From positions 905,485 through 969,484 of the forward strand of contig JAIXMF010000009.1 in assembly GCA_025201365.1 (NCBI GenBank): 64,000 nucleotides of DNA. Direction: 5' to 3'. Origin of the DNA: Syncephalis plumigaleata. Lineage: Eukaryota > Zoopagomycota > Zoopagomycetes > Zoopagales > Piptocephalidaceae. Positions 14,433-27,392 of the stretch are shown here, piece by piece; positions within the stretch are counted from its first letter, which is position 1, and each line of letters starts with the position of its first letter. Made by a program: the position numbers and the translations under genes. The notes beneath the pieces are model-generated. The model saw nothing but the letters and a program-made list of their open reading frames with translations. It made no database searches and had not been told where the DNA came from.

Positions 14433-15032
14433 ATGGATACAGCACCTTATGAACCTTTACTGAATTCCAATAAGTATTAGCTTATTTACTAGTATCTTTG
14501 ACTAATTCCAGTTTACTGAAGGAATTACTTGCAGCAAGTAAGGAATTGACTGAAAAGTATAAGGAATTACGATTACAGAATAGCAAGATTGTTCAACTAT
14601 CCGATAATCTATTGGATATCTTACCGAAACACGAAATAAGCAGCGATACACGTCCAGTTGCCTCACCAACTACTAGACATCGAGTCAATGATCTCATTCT
14701 GAATAGTGAGTATGAGTGATGGATATAGAATATTACACTATAGACTTATACAATCTAGTTAAATAGTTAGTAACCATGGTCATCATCAACAATCACTTCC
14801 TCATCTCTACTTCAGCAGCAGTAACAAAAACCACACCACCATGTCAAAAGGAAGCATGCGACATTCAATCTTGTCTACAGTCGAATGATTACAAGAAGCA
14901 CGTTGTCAGCAATTCATCAAAGCACTACACAAATGCTGTCAACAATTACATGAACAAGGCGGTAGTTCACCTGTATGTCCTAAACAAATTGGTAGATCAA
15001 CTGCATCAAATAGTAATCATACTACACATTAA
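14433..15032 (+). CDS. CMC4: CMC4-like twin CX9C protein with N-terminal coiled coil
   Basis: CMC4 is a small twin-CX9C protein of the mitochondrial intermembrane space, imported by Mia40-type oxidative folding. The C-terminal part carries the family pattern: CQKEACDIQSCLQSNDY, then ARCQQFIKALHKCCQQL and a final SPVCP. A one-base loss near 14891 splits the two halves; one base more restores the known spacing. Exons are 14433-14473, 14512-14705 and 14816-15032. Splicing exon 2 to exon 3 is in frame and would fuse a Lys/Glu-rich coiled coil (residues of about 14-60) to the CX9C domain, giving about 150 residues, twice the usual CMC4 size. Intron 2 (110 bases) is longer than its neighbours, so the first two exons could instead be a separate small gene ending at 14719, with CMC4 starting at the ATG at 14776. 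Domain identity is firm; the fusion is not. Confidence 0.72.
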
Positions 15033-15076
15033 CAGGAATAAATACAAATGACTATGCTGCGACTATTGAATAGATC

Positions 15077-17585
<2,509 letters not shown>

Positions 17586-17743
17586 CAATGATAATAAGAA
17601 CGAATACGAATCAGCAAGTACACTTTAGTAGAAGATTATGAATAATGGTGCGAGTGAAAAAAAGAAAATAACACTAATACTTTTATCTATTTCATAGTGG
17701 TTCACTTTTTATTTCGTTTAACCACTCTAGTTATTTAGTCAGT
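17586..17743. promoter_or_regulatory. Divergent promoter, ELP3 / bL36m
   Basis: 158 bases separate the two start codons. The stretch is AT-rich and includes a T-rich run just upstream of the bL36m start. Function is inferred from position. Confidence 0.35.
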
Positions 17744-18021
17744 ATGGTGTTGTCACTACTCAGATCAGCTGCTACTCGTTCGATCCACTCGGGATTATGG
17801 CTTACACGTAGTGCCATTATGGCCACTACCACACCACTACTAGTACTAACATTACTTCACCAGAGACATTCTCAATGTTTGGTATGCTTGGTCAAATACG
17901 CGGTATGAAGGTGCGCGCTTCCATCAAGAAACGTTGCGATGGTTGCAGTATTGTACGTCGTCGCGGTAGACGCTTTGTTATTTGCAGTCGAGATAAGCGA
18001 CACAAACAACGACAAGGATAA
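17744..18021 (+). CDS. RTC6: Mitochondrial ribosomal protein bL36m
   Basis: bL36m is the smallest protein of the mitochondrial large ribosomal subunit. The last 38 codons (from about 17905) give [18 protein letters not shown] and end in RHKQRQG, an almost textbook bL36 with the zinc-binding cysteines of a four-ligand site. Upstream, an Arg/Ser-rich sequence from the ATG at 17744 ([17 protein letters not shown]) looks like a mitochondrial targeting peptide, but it lies in another frame. One base must be gained or lost somewhere in the CTA/CCA repeats at 17820-17860 to join them. A later in-frame ATG near 17877 could also serve as start. There are no introns. The gene is divergent from ELP3 and convergent with NDUFAF6. 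Confidence 0.88.
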
Positions 18022-18122
18022 AGGGATACTATGCACAGATACACGAATAGGCATAACACATACTACAATAATAAGCGCGCTTTTATATATCACTCGTATC
18101 TTTATTGTGCTATAAAAGTAAC

Positions 18123-19454
18123 TTAGAATTGATGTTTTCTATTTGCTTTGTAAAGCCACCACGGTAATTGCCATGGTCTAGTGGTCAATGCACCGCTAAA
18201 TACATTGAAGTGTTCCTTTTGTAATCGAGTAAGATAAGCGCGTGCTGGTACCTAATCATAACAGTAGTTAGTCATAGTAGTAATAAGGATTAATAAGTAA
18301 TGACTTACTGCTGCTAGCATGGCAGTAATACTAGACGGTGGCAGTCTATCCTCTTTAATGTGCTTATTGGCAATTTCTAAATGACCATGAGCTGTTGATG
18401 CTAGATCATAGATGACTTCATTGATGTTTTGTGCTTTAGGTCCTTGTCGGAACATATCTTCTTCAGAGACACCATGCTATGTAATAGATATCAATATAAG
18501 AGTATAAAGAGCATGGTTGCCATAATCAATACGAGTAGCTTACTTTAGCAAATAATTCTGATGGTAAATAGGATATACGCTTGGATGCATGATACGGTGT
18601 TGCTCGTAATAAAGTAGCAATACCATATGACTTGCCTATATGACTTGCTGTATGATCAGCAGCTACATTGCGTATGCCTAACAATTCTAATTGCAAATAA
18701 ATGGCTGATGCATGTGTGGCTTCTGTGTAATTCTCTAGATCAGCTACTGTACGATAGAATGGTTGTAGCAAGTCTTTTTCCTAAGTGATTACTGTTACTA
18801 TTCCATGTTGTTGTTCCATCTATTGATGTACACTTACTCGTTCATTAATAATACGTTTAATCCATGATATGGATACAGCTGGACTATTGCTATCACGATG
18901 ATTAATCAGTGTATGTGCAAGTGCAATCACTACTGGATGTTGTCGTGGTGGTCTTCCCTAGATGACACTCGCTCAATGAGTATCAACACAATAACAAATG
19001 ATTGATATACTTACTGAGAACACTTCCTCCATTGCATCACGCCAGAATTGCAATCGCATCTGTCCAATATGATGTTCTGATACAACATCACGCACTAGAC
19101 TCAACTCAATGAATAACGATCGTAATGCCCAGTACCATCACGTAACTCGCGTGGATATAAAAGACCACAAAGATAATGGTCATAGTCATGTTTTCTAATA
19201 CATACATAGATGTATATATATATCATGAAGATCAACTGATTGACTAAGATAATAGTAGATCATGCTTACCGTACAAGATCACGACAGTAGGTTAACGCGT
19301 CTGATAATGCCACCACATTAGAGCCTGAAGTAGACGAGAATAATGCCACACTATTAGCATGATATATAGGCTTCTCTCCTTGTCTACTCGTTAAAGCAAT
19401 AGTAGACGGACGACAACGCACTATTGTAGAATATAATGAACGTCGTATGGTCAT
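18123..19454 (-). CDS. NDUFAF6: NDUFAF6-like complex I assembly factor (squalene/phytoene synthase fold)
   Basis: NDUFAF6 belongs to the squalene/phytoene synthase fold family but acts in assembly of mitochondrial respiratory complex I. The start at 19454 begins a basic, Ser-rich presequence (MTIRRSLYSTIVRCRPST). Family segments follow: YCRDLVRKHDYDHYLCGLLY (19280-19180), HIGQMRLQFWRDAMEEVFS (near 19050), DHTASHIGKSYGIATLLRA (near 18640), YHASKRISYLPSELFAKHG and VIYDLASTAHGHLEIANKH (near 18400). The Asp-rich catalytic motifs of true squalene synthases are not seen, as in NDUFAF6 proteins. There are six exons with introns near 50-60 bases. One apparent base loss near 19128 breaks the frame; restoring it gives ALRSLFIELSLVRDVVSE as in the family. 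Its presence implies the organism keeps complex I. Confidence 0.88.
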
Positions 19455-19861
19455 AGTTGCTCTAGCATGATTCACGCTCGATAGAACGGATAACAAAGAG
19501 AACGTTGTCGATACATTAATACGCGTCTATGTGTCAACCTAGACTATATAAGCTATATAGATACACGTAATCAATAACAAGAATGAATCTAGACTACAAT
19601 CATACAATTCATAATCGTTGTAGAAGAGAAACAAAGGGTGCACGTTACAAGTAGCAAACACAAGCCATTTTATTGAATTAAATCATCTGCTCTCTCTCTC
19701 TCTACTTCTTCCCTTTCTTGTTCCAACTATAAATACGGTTCAGTTATTGAATTCATCATTTACGCTACTATTGTCATTGTCCTTCATTTGTTCAGCATAG
19801 TTACCTGACTACTAAGTGAAGGTGACAAGAAGCGTCTTCTATTTTCTACTATATCGATATA
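19455..19861. promoter_or_regulatory. Divergent intergenic region, NDUFAF6 / mahogunin-like gene
   Basis: A 407-base AT-rich gap between outward-facing starts. A short in-frame extension without an ATG continues upstream of the NDUFAF6 start. A CT-rich run (near 19690) precedes the + strand gene. No specific element can be named. Confidence 0.35.
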
Positions 19862-21636
19862 ATGCAAAGTTTATGGCGTACACTACGAGGTCAACCTCAG
19901 TCTCAACCTGCTGATAACATACCCGTGAATAGTAATAGTGCAACATCTAATAGACCAGTTGATTTAGAGGGAGGTCAGCATGGTCAAGCACCCTCTACAC
20001 CTGCTATCGGTCAGCCTGCCATAGCCAGTGATCCCTTAACGTATGGACAAGGTCTGTATTTCGGGCCACAATTTATTGGTACTGCAGATACAGCCGAGGA
20101 ATTAGGCAATACAGCATGGCGTAGAGTAGGTGGTGGTGGTGGTCATAGTCACATCAATAACAGCAATAGCCATAATGATTATGCTTCATTATCATTCAAT
20201 GATGAAACTGAATCATCTCGATCTCGTAGCAATACTAGTTCTAATTCAAAGAAGATAAAGGTAAATTAGTTATGTTATGTTATTCATTCATTTATTAATC
20301 ATCCTACTTGACTTGTAGAATGATGATACAACAAACAATAATACTACTAATTGTACTGACTTTATTGTGCCTTTAATATACGCAATATTCAATTAGTACC
20401 CACAACAACCACATCTGATAACAGTGCAAAGAGCACACCAGATCTAGATTGTCAATATCGGTTAACTTTTCAATTGGATGCATTACAGCCTGGTAAACTT
20501 ACTGTAGCATGGCTAGCACAACCATATCCAACAGAGGATACATCGGGTGTATTAGCGTAAGTTATCACTTCATTCTACTTATAACTTACTAATCACTCAC
20601 TGTATACATATATTCATATAGTATTCGTACTTGTACTGCACCCTTAAAGATACCACCCACTCATCGTATGTCATTTGCAGAGGGTGTTGGTCAATATTAT
20701 GAAGCATCCTTAATCATCTACTATCATCTAATGATCTACCAGATCCAGATATACTAGTGCTACCTTCACTTAATAGTACACACCGCTCATCATCTACTAA
20801 TAATAATAACAACAGCAATACAGAAGATAATAATGAAATGGCACCAGGTGGCATTATTCAAATTGCCTTAACACGCGTAGCCACTGCCATTTCATTATCG
20901 AATCAACAAATGAAGTGCCACCACACACTAATACGATGCCTACCAATCAACCGCATCCCTCATCTAATGTTTATGCATCGACTAGTGAACCGAATGAATT
21001 CCTCTAGATCATTTAAACAATGACAATGCCATTGATATTCCATTAATTATTCTTATAGAATCAGAATCAGGTATTCATTGATTGATCATTTGATACTGAC
21101 TCATACTCATATTCATATGCTATGATAGGTGCTCAATCATTATTGACATTGGCTTCATTAACAAGTTCGTTAACCGACGAGGGTATCAATCCAATGACTA
21201 TACTGTTGCAGAAGTTTAGAGTGAGTACTACCTATATAGTAGATGGCTGATATTGATAGTGATATACACTCGTATTAGACTAAAGGACAAACCTACATTC
21301 TTGAGCGTGTCTACGGTGTTGACGATGATGATGATCATGATAATGGCAATGATCCTACATCGAAATCTACTACATCCAATGACCATACTACTGATGAATC
21401 TGGTATTTGTGTGGTGTGTATTGCTGATCCATCTACGGTTGCCGTATTGCCATGTAGACACTTGTGCCTCTGTGCTGAGTGTGCCGAGGAATTACGCAAT
21501 CGTAGCTGTTTCTGTCCTATATGTCGACAAGGTAAGAAGCCATACATGATAGTTGACATAAATATACAACTAGACTAATATACATGATTGATTAGCATTC
21601 CATACAATGATTCGTATTGGTGATGTATCAGCTTAG
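19862..21636 (+). CDS. MGRN1: Mahogunin (MGRN1/RNF157)-like RING E3 ubiquitin ligase
   Basis: Mahogunin-type E3 ligases pair an N-terminal MGRN domain with a C-terminal RING that recruits E2 enzymes. Exons: 19862-20260, 20319-20556, 20622-21070, 21129-21220, 21279-21531 and 21596-21636. The N-terminus is Gln/Ser/Asn-rich. The middle exons carry DCQYRLTFQLDALQPGKL and MSFAEGVGQYYEASL, matching the beta-rich MGRN domain. The fifth exon has YILERVYGVDD and then the RING: CVVCIADPSTVAVLPCRHLC, with LCAECAEELR and CFCPICRQ. The last exon gives FHTMIRIGDVSA, as in the family tail. Frame breaks near 20370 and between about 20930 and 21030 need single-base corrections. No transmembrane segment is present. 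Substrates are unknown. Confidence 0.85.
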
Positions 21637-21980
21637 CAGTTACATTTATACGTTATTATTTATTATATATTGTAATTAATAAAGAGCATTAGTATCTGAA
21701 TTGATTATCATTGTCTTTGTTAATGGCATATCAATCATGATGACCCTTGTAGATTCTATTACGAATATTCATAATGAAGTGTGTAGACTTTGTTCTTTTT
21801 CCTTACCTTTTTGTCATTGTTACTTATTTACTACTATCAACCAGCCTGCCACATCACTCACCTACTTGTTTACAGTGTTACGCGTGTACACGTTGTTCTA
21901 CCTGTTGAATCTCATTGAATGATAGAGCAAGTGTTGTTGTTGTCGCCACCTTGTTCGTTCATTTGTTATTACAACTAGCA
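21637..21980. other. Spacer between mahogunin-like and kinase genes
   Basis: 344 bases in a head-to-tail arrangement. It starts with an AT-rich stretch and an AATAAA near 21678 that could be the polyadenylation signal of the upstream gene, and ends in the kinase 5' leader. Confidence 0.35.
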
Positions 21981-23660
21981 ATGACAGCGGTTAAAGAAAC
22001 TACCAGTGCTCATTATACGGAAACGGAAGATGGCACCTATAAACTCAACCAGTACGTTATTAAAGAGGAGCTAGGCCAGGGTTCATTCGGTGTGGTACGA
22101 CTAGCCGTTGATCAGCGTACCGGTGAAGAATATGTAAGTATCTACTCGTTGAACGGCGATGATGACTGCCACCCACACAAATGTATATTTATAATATGTT
22201 ATTTGTGCGTATTAGGCCATTAAACAATTTAGTAAGCATCGTTTACGTCGTAGGGTACGTGAACAGCAGTTGCGTGGTGCACGTGGTCGTGGCACATCAT
22301 TGATGATGATGCGTGGACGTGGACGCGGACGTGGTCGTCCCATCCTAAGTGGACCACCGCTCATGCCCACAAAGGATGACGCGAGTGCAGAACATCAGGG
22401 ACACAATCCACTCATGAATGCTGTATCGTTGGCAAGTGCCGGTCGTACCGAAGAGGAAGAGGAAGAGATCGATCCGCTACGTCTTGTACGTAAGGAAGTG
22501 GCCATCTATAAGAAACTATCGCATAAGAATGTGGTACGTCTCTTTGAAGTGTTAGATGATCCCGAACATGATACATTATTTATGGGTGAGTACATCCTAC
22601 AATCAATAACAGCTAACTGATCTACTTGTGCAGTATTTGAGATGTGTCCCGGTGGCACATTAATGGAGATTACACTGAATCAGAAACGTGATGCATTACC
22701 CATTGATTTAGCACGTAAATACTTTGGCAGTCTTGTGTTGGGCATCGAGTATTTACACGAGAATGACATTGTTCATCGTGATATTAAGCCCGAGAATCTA
22801 CTATTGTCACAGGAGGGTGAGCTTAAGATTGCCGATTTGGGCGTGTCCGAGATGTTCGAACACGGCGATGACACGATGAAACGTACCGCGGGTAGTCCGG
22901 CGTTCATGGCACCTGAACTCGTTAGCGTGGATCGACACGTATTCTCGGGTAAGGCCGCGGACATTTGGTCGATGGGCGTCACTCTATTCTGCTTGTGCTT
23001 CGGTCAATTACCGTTTGTGGGTGAATCCATACTCGATGTGTACTCGGCCATTCGTGAGACACCGCTAAGTATACCCGAGGCTGATGCAGACGCACGTCTT
23101 GTTCACCTACTTGAGGGTATGATGAATAAAATACCCGAAGATCGTATGAAAATGAACGAGATACGCAATCATCCCTGGTTGACCGATGATGGTAAACAGT
23201 CACTCATACCGCATGAAGAGAACTGTCAACGTGTAGAAGTCACCGAAGAGGATGTACGCGATGCAGTTCGACGTATTGGCAGTGTAATCACTGTGGTAAG
23301 TTAACAAAATGAATATGGATTGTAGTCACTAATGAATAAGCGGTTAATTAGATTCATGCTGCTCAACATTGGCGTCGTAAAACAGCAGCTCATCGTACTA
23401 GTGTAGCCGGTATTAGTCTAACCCCATCATCACCAGAGTCATCATTATCCGATGACGTTAAATCGATGACTACCGCAGCATCATCATCCGCTAATACCAC
23501 ACCAGAATGCAGTACAGAAGCAGCACTTGTTGATAAGGTTACTAAGAAGACAGATGCAGCACAAGTTATTGTAGAATCACCGGAAGCAACCATGATCACC
23601 ACATCACCAAATGATATTGCATTAGACAAACTGACACTATCATCATCACCCTCTCCTTGA
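21981..23660 (+). CDS. CAMKK: CaMKK-like Ser/Thr protein kinase (AMPK/SNF1-upstream type)
   Basis: Kinases of this group phosphorylate the activation loop of AMPK/SNF1 and related kinases. Exons 21981-22133, 22216-22585, 22634-23295 and 23352-23660 join in frame to 497 residues. Landmarks: Gly-loop LGQGSFGVVRLA, catalytic Lys in AIKQFSK, HRDIKPENLL, APE in PAFMAPEL, and DIWSMGVTLFCLCFGQLPF. An Arg/Gly/Pro-rich insert between the VAIK and alpha-C segments (RGRGRGRGRPILSGPP) matches the RP insert that typifies CaMKKs. After the kinase core, VEVTEEDVRDAVRRI matches the CaMKK regulatory segment, followed by a basic AAQHWRRKTAAHR patch that might bind calmodulin and a disordered Ser/Thr tail. The magnesium-binding motif reads DLG rather than DFG. 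It is not a fungal Sak1/Tos3 by insert type, but the two groups are close. The start was chosen as the first ATG in frame with the domain. Confidence 0.88.
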
Positions 23661-23700
23661 CAAGAAAGAGATTAATAGTAAAGATTAGCATGCAAGTATA

Positions 23701-23937
23701 CAGTGTTTTTCCATCCAATTTGCGCATTTACCCTTTAACTTTTGTGTTTATTAATAAATAGATTTACACAATTGTTAACACCATTATCGCATTGCTATTA
23801 TTATTGAGTAGTTGTCATTGCCCTAGCAGCTGAGGGAGATGTTAATGATCGCGATATCATATATTGCAATTAGTGATAACTATCATTTATTCGTAAAGAC
23901 AAAAGGCTAACTGCGCAAATTGGATGGAAATGTTCGG
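23701..23937. mobile_element. MITE-like element with long terminal inverted repeats and TA flanks
   Basis: The left arm contains TTTCCATCCAATTTGCGCA at 23708-23726 and the right arm its exact reverse complement at 23912-23930. Weaker similarity extends the arms to about 50 bases each. Both outer ends abut TA (23699-23700 and 23938-23939), the duplication typical of Tc1/mariner-type elements. It holds no open frame of note, so it is non-autonomous. A third arm copy lies at 26222-26284. Confidence 0.65.
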
Positions 23938-24060
23938 TATATGATCAAGATTGTAATCCACATATACATATTCATTCATATGTTATTATTACAAAAGATT
24001 AACCATTAGTGTAGATAACCTTTCACTTTTACATCCTTGTTTAGCAGTAACATGAATCTA

Positions 24061-25250
24061 TTATGACATATCCACTTGTGCTATACTCTGCAAAAACTGT
24101 TTAGTGTCATGTATAGATTTGTTTATTATCAATAGCTCAGAATATGTTCTACTGAGTGGGTGAGCTGGAGGTACATATGGTGGAGCTGGATCAGTATTTG
24201 AGAAAGAATTGCTTCGATTGCCAGAAGGAGAGGAAGAAGGGGCCATAGGATACCCCATATTCCGAATGATAATATTTACATGGGTATTAAGCGCACTAGG
24301 ATCAATCCGATTATTAAACGCCAATTTGGTGAGAGTAGAAAGTAACCGGTAAGTGTTGGTATAGATTCCCATTCGCTGTTGTGCTGTTACCAGCTCAATT
24401 TGAAGCAAGCCATAATGTTGTAGCATCAGCAAATTCCCATCGGCATCGAAGCACATGTCTATAGCAAGTGTTCACGTTAGCTTGATGCAAACATAATCAG
24501 TTGGGAATAGCTTACTATTTGGATGAATGATATAAAAAAAACCTTTGACCTTTGCGTACATTAAGGCTATTTACAAATGTTAACATAGTGTAGAATACGC
24601 ACAGATACATTGCGAATTTACCTGAAGTAATTTGATGAATAAGCATGTTAAAAGACTCCTCTTTCTTGGACATCTTCTTGCTAAGGTTCTCTATATGCTG
24701 CTCGTAGGTGTATTTGCATGCATTATCGATGACATAGCATTGCTTTCCAAATGGCGAGGGAGTGGCTACAACATGGCCAAAGTATATGGATCCTAGCTTA
24801 ATATGGAGATCCGTATCTCGAGAAAGTGGTAAGGCATGTTGCTACAATGCTTCTTGTTAGCATCAAGTAGAATGACTATAATTATTGAGTTATCCACTTA
24901 CTGCATAGAAGAAGTGGACGGTATCCCCCTCTAGTTTACTTGGATCCACACATATAAGAGTGGCAGGGTTATTATTCCACTCTGCTTCTATATAGTCAAC
25001 AGGACCTTGCTTATCAGGAACCTCGAGGAGCATTAGTTTGTCCTCGCCAAATGCACCCTGTAAACCCGTTGGTTGACCAAGATACATTTTCGGCACTTGT
25101 GGATCTACACTCAATTAGCATATTGATAATAAATGACGATAACATGCTATACTTACTCTTGGGTTGACCCGCACTTTCTGCTGATTCTATTAAGGCTAGA
25201 AGCAGTGCAGCAACTGCGGTAATACTGATAATATTCATATTGAAGTGCAT
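24061..25250 (-). CDS. Secreted protein of unknown function
   Basis: I do not recognise the family. Five exons (25250-25157, 25104-24902, 24841-24622, 24566-24516, 24458-24061) join in frame to 321 residues with good GT-AG sites. The N-terminus is a classic signal peptide: MHFNMNIISITAVAALLLAL, then an Ala/Ser/Glu-rich cleavage zone. The mature part contains aromatic, Gly and Pro-rich stretches (MYLGQPTGLQGAFGEDKLML), isolated cysteines (LICVDPSK, GKQCYVIDNACKYTYEQH), and a basic helix (IENLSKKMSKKEESFNML). A Ser/Pro-rich segment (PMAPSSSPSGNRS) precedes an amphipathic end. No transmembrane segment or ER retention signal is seen. It sits between inverted repeats of a TA-type transposon (23701 and 26284), so it may be cargo, a bystander, or part of an element. 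Unlike neighbours it shows no frame break. Confidence 0.75.
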
Positions 25251-25955
25251 GATAAATGACAGATATCTAGCTGCATTGCCTTGTAACCGTAAGCAAGTAA
25301 CGTTAGACGAGCGTAGTAGAAAGCAATGGAGACGAGGATATAGATTATGTGGACATATTGCCTGGAAATATCCCATGTATTTATAATGACTGCCTACTCA
25401 ATGGCTTATGTATTTCCAAGTTGAATTTGGTTTGTAGCAGCATGATGCTATCATTCCTCTGTTACACCGTGCCATGTGGTTATTACCAGTATACGGCAAA
25501 TTTATGTAAAGTACCTTTCACGTACTCGCCTTTCGTCGTTTTAGCGAGTTTCAATGGCTCGAACGACTACTAGGGTTCTCCTTCAGCAACTTCGTGTATT
25601 CATTTTATTTGCGATTCAGTATAGATAACTCCAATATCCATTATCAAATACAGTTGATTAGCCATTCATTATATTCGAAATCCTCATCTTTTATCAATAA
25701 AAGTATCTTGCTCTGTTCGATATAAAGTGAACTGGAAACGCCATACAATCAAACCTTATCACACCATCATCCATCTGTTGGAGTTCTAGAACTTAATTGG
25801 GAATAGCAAACATAAATGCGCTAATGGATCGTATACCCATTTAGAATGTAATTATGGAAACGTATAACAATAACTTCACGGATCACTTACTACTTGTTGC
25901 ATTGTTTCTTCACTTCTTGAACGTTTAGGAGTAACAATAACATGGTGAAATCTCA
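25251..25955. other. Unassigned spacer, possibly decayed transposon body
   Basis: No intact gene. Short open frames occur, but none extends or matches a family. A Cys-Cys pair in another frame at 25895-25900 precedes the Fanzor-like relic and could be the first half of its zinc ribbon after frame decay. Confidence 0.35.
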
Positions 25956-26165
25956 TTATTTATTAGATGCACACATCAGAATTGTAAAGATGACATGAAA
26001 GGTAAAGGATTCGAGTATCGTTTATGGAATCGGGATATGGCAGCATGTCTGAGTTTTATTCAGATTATTCTCAGTCTTTGCAATGGAAATGGTGTTCCAA
26101 CACAACTACATCAAAGTGTCATTACTTCTAAATGTTCAATAAATGAAGGACAAGGGCAACAATAA
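25956..26165 (+). pseudogene. Relic of a Fanzor/TnpB-like nuclease C-terminus
   Basis: A 69-codon open frame reads RCTHQNCKDDMKGKGFEYR and then LWNRDMAACLSFIQIILSL, ending at TAA 26163-26165. A CxxxxC pair followed by a W-N-R-D-x-A-A-x-x-x-F-x-x-I motif is what TnpB and Fanzor proteins show at the second half of the zinc ribbon and the RuvC-III catalytic Asp (here codon 26034-26036). The upstream part does not continue in this frame; stops and shifts break it, so only a fragment remains. It ends about 60 bases before a terminal-repeat copy, which fits a transposon-borne gene. Recognition is by motif alone; a different transposase with a similar zinc-ribbon end is the alternative. Confidence 0.45.
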
Positions 26166-26221
26166 ATATATCAACCGTGATGTTTATCGCTATTCACATC
26201 TAAATACGTATGCTTTATCAT

Positions 26222-26284
26222 CATAACTATTATCTATTAGTAAAAGCAAAAGGTTAACTGCACAAATTGGATGGAAAAGTTCGG
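26222..26284 (+). repeat. Third copy of the TA-element terminal repeat
   Basis: The core TGCACAAATTGGATGGAAA (26259-26277) differs at one base from the right arm of the MITE at 23912-23930. By eye about four fifths of positions match over roughly 60 bases upstream of it. It also ends in CGG followed by TA. It would be the right end of a larger element containing the Fanzor-like relic. Confidence 0.65.
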
Positions 26285-27392
26285 TAGTCATGATATTGTC
26301 TATTATTGCTGTTACTACTGTTCTATAGAAGATACAACATTGATACATTGATACTGACATGAATACAAGTAGATTATCTCTAATAGTATTGTAATACATG
26401 ATTGATTTAGTGTATGTGTATTAAATAAACCTGCCGTTATAACAATTATGGTCGCATAAGATGGGTGCGTCATGAAATTGAACCACCAGTGCATGTTTCA
26501 TTCATACTACACTCGGGCTAGTAAAATAGAAAATGAGGGAGAGAGAGACGGATGTGATACTCGTACGGCAACATCCTCAAAGGATGCCATTCCTTCCATT
26601 TCATTTATTCTATTCTATCCTATGACTCTATTGATAATCATATTCGATATATATATACGTAAATATATATAAAGAAAAGATAGGCAAATGATAATAAATG
26701 ACGAGGGAAAGAATGGCATCACAATGAGGAAAAGAATGAAATAAAGAATGATGACCAAACAAAAATTGGATGTATAATAAAGAGGATGACTATAAAGTGA
26801 GGAGAGAGAGTACGAATAATTAGTAGATACTGATCTATATGGCAATCACCTATAGACTGTATATAGTCTATACGTATGTCATATAATGAAATCTATTAAT
26901 CTATCAATCTGATATGTATATAGTGTATACAGCGGTAGTATACACATACATATATATATACATCAGATCCTATATGAATTGAAAGAGAAAAAAAGATAAG
27001 AGACAGAAAATGAGATAAAACGATAGAGAAATAAACGAAAAAGTATATGTAAATATGTATGTATATAGAAAGCGAATGAACAAACGAGAACTATAGAAGG
27101 AAAGAAAAAGAGCGATGATGATGATAGGTTAACGAGTAGACGAACAAGTGTGAGTAGTAATGGTAATATAAAAAGCACTGAGTAATTGTCATTAACGTCA
27201 CAATAATAAGAGTAATAAGAATATAGTAATGTAGTGATAGTCATGGTATGTCGTCTACAACCATTATCATGTATGTTGTGTATACACATAGAGGAGTAGT
27301 AGTAATGGTGTTGATTTGTCGTTGATATGCTTTTTTCCTTTTACGTCATATCTACAAAGTAGTAAACATGCAAGTGAGAGGAGGGAAAGGCA
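26285..27392. other. AT-rich spacer with TA and GA repeats
   Basis: No gene supported. Contains TATATA runs near 26647 and 26950 and purine-rich stretches near 26530-26800 and 26980-27110. Its distal end is probably the 3' UTR of the phosphodiesterase gene. Confidence 0.5.

Noticed and set aside
14880-14900. Programmed ribosomal frameshift in CMC4
   Set aside because: No slippery heptamer or downstream structure was seen, and identical one-base losses recur in unrelated genes, so an indel error is simpler.
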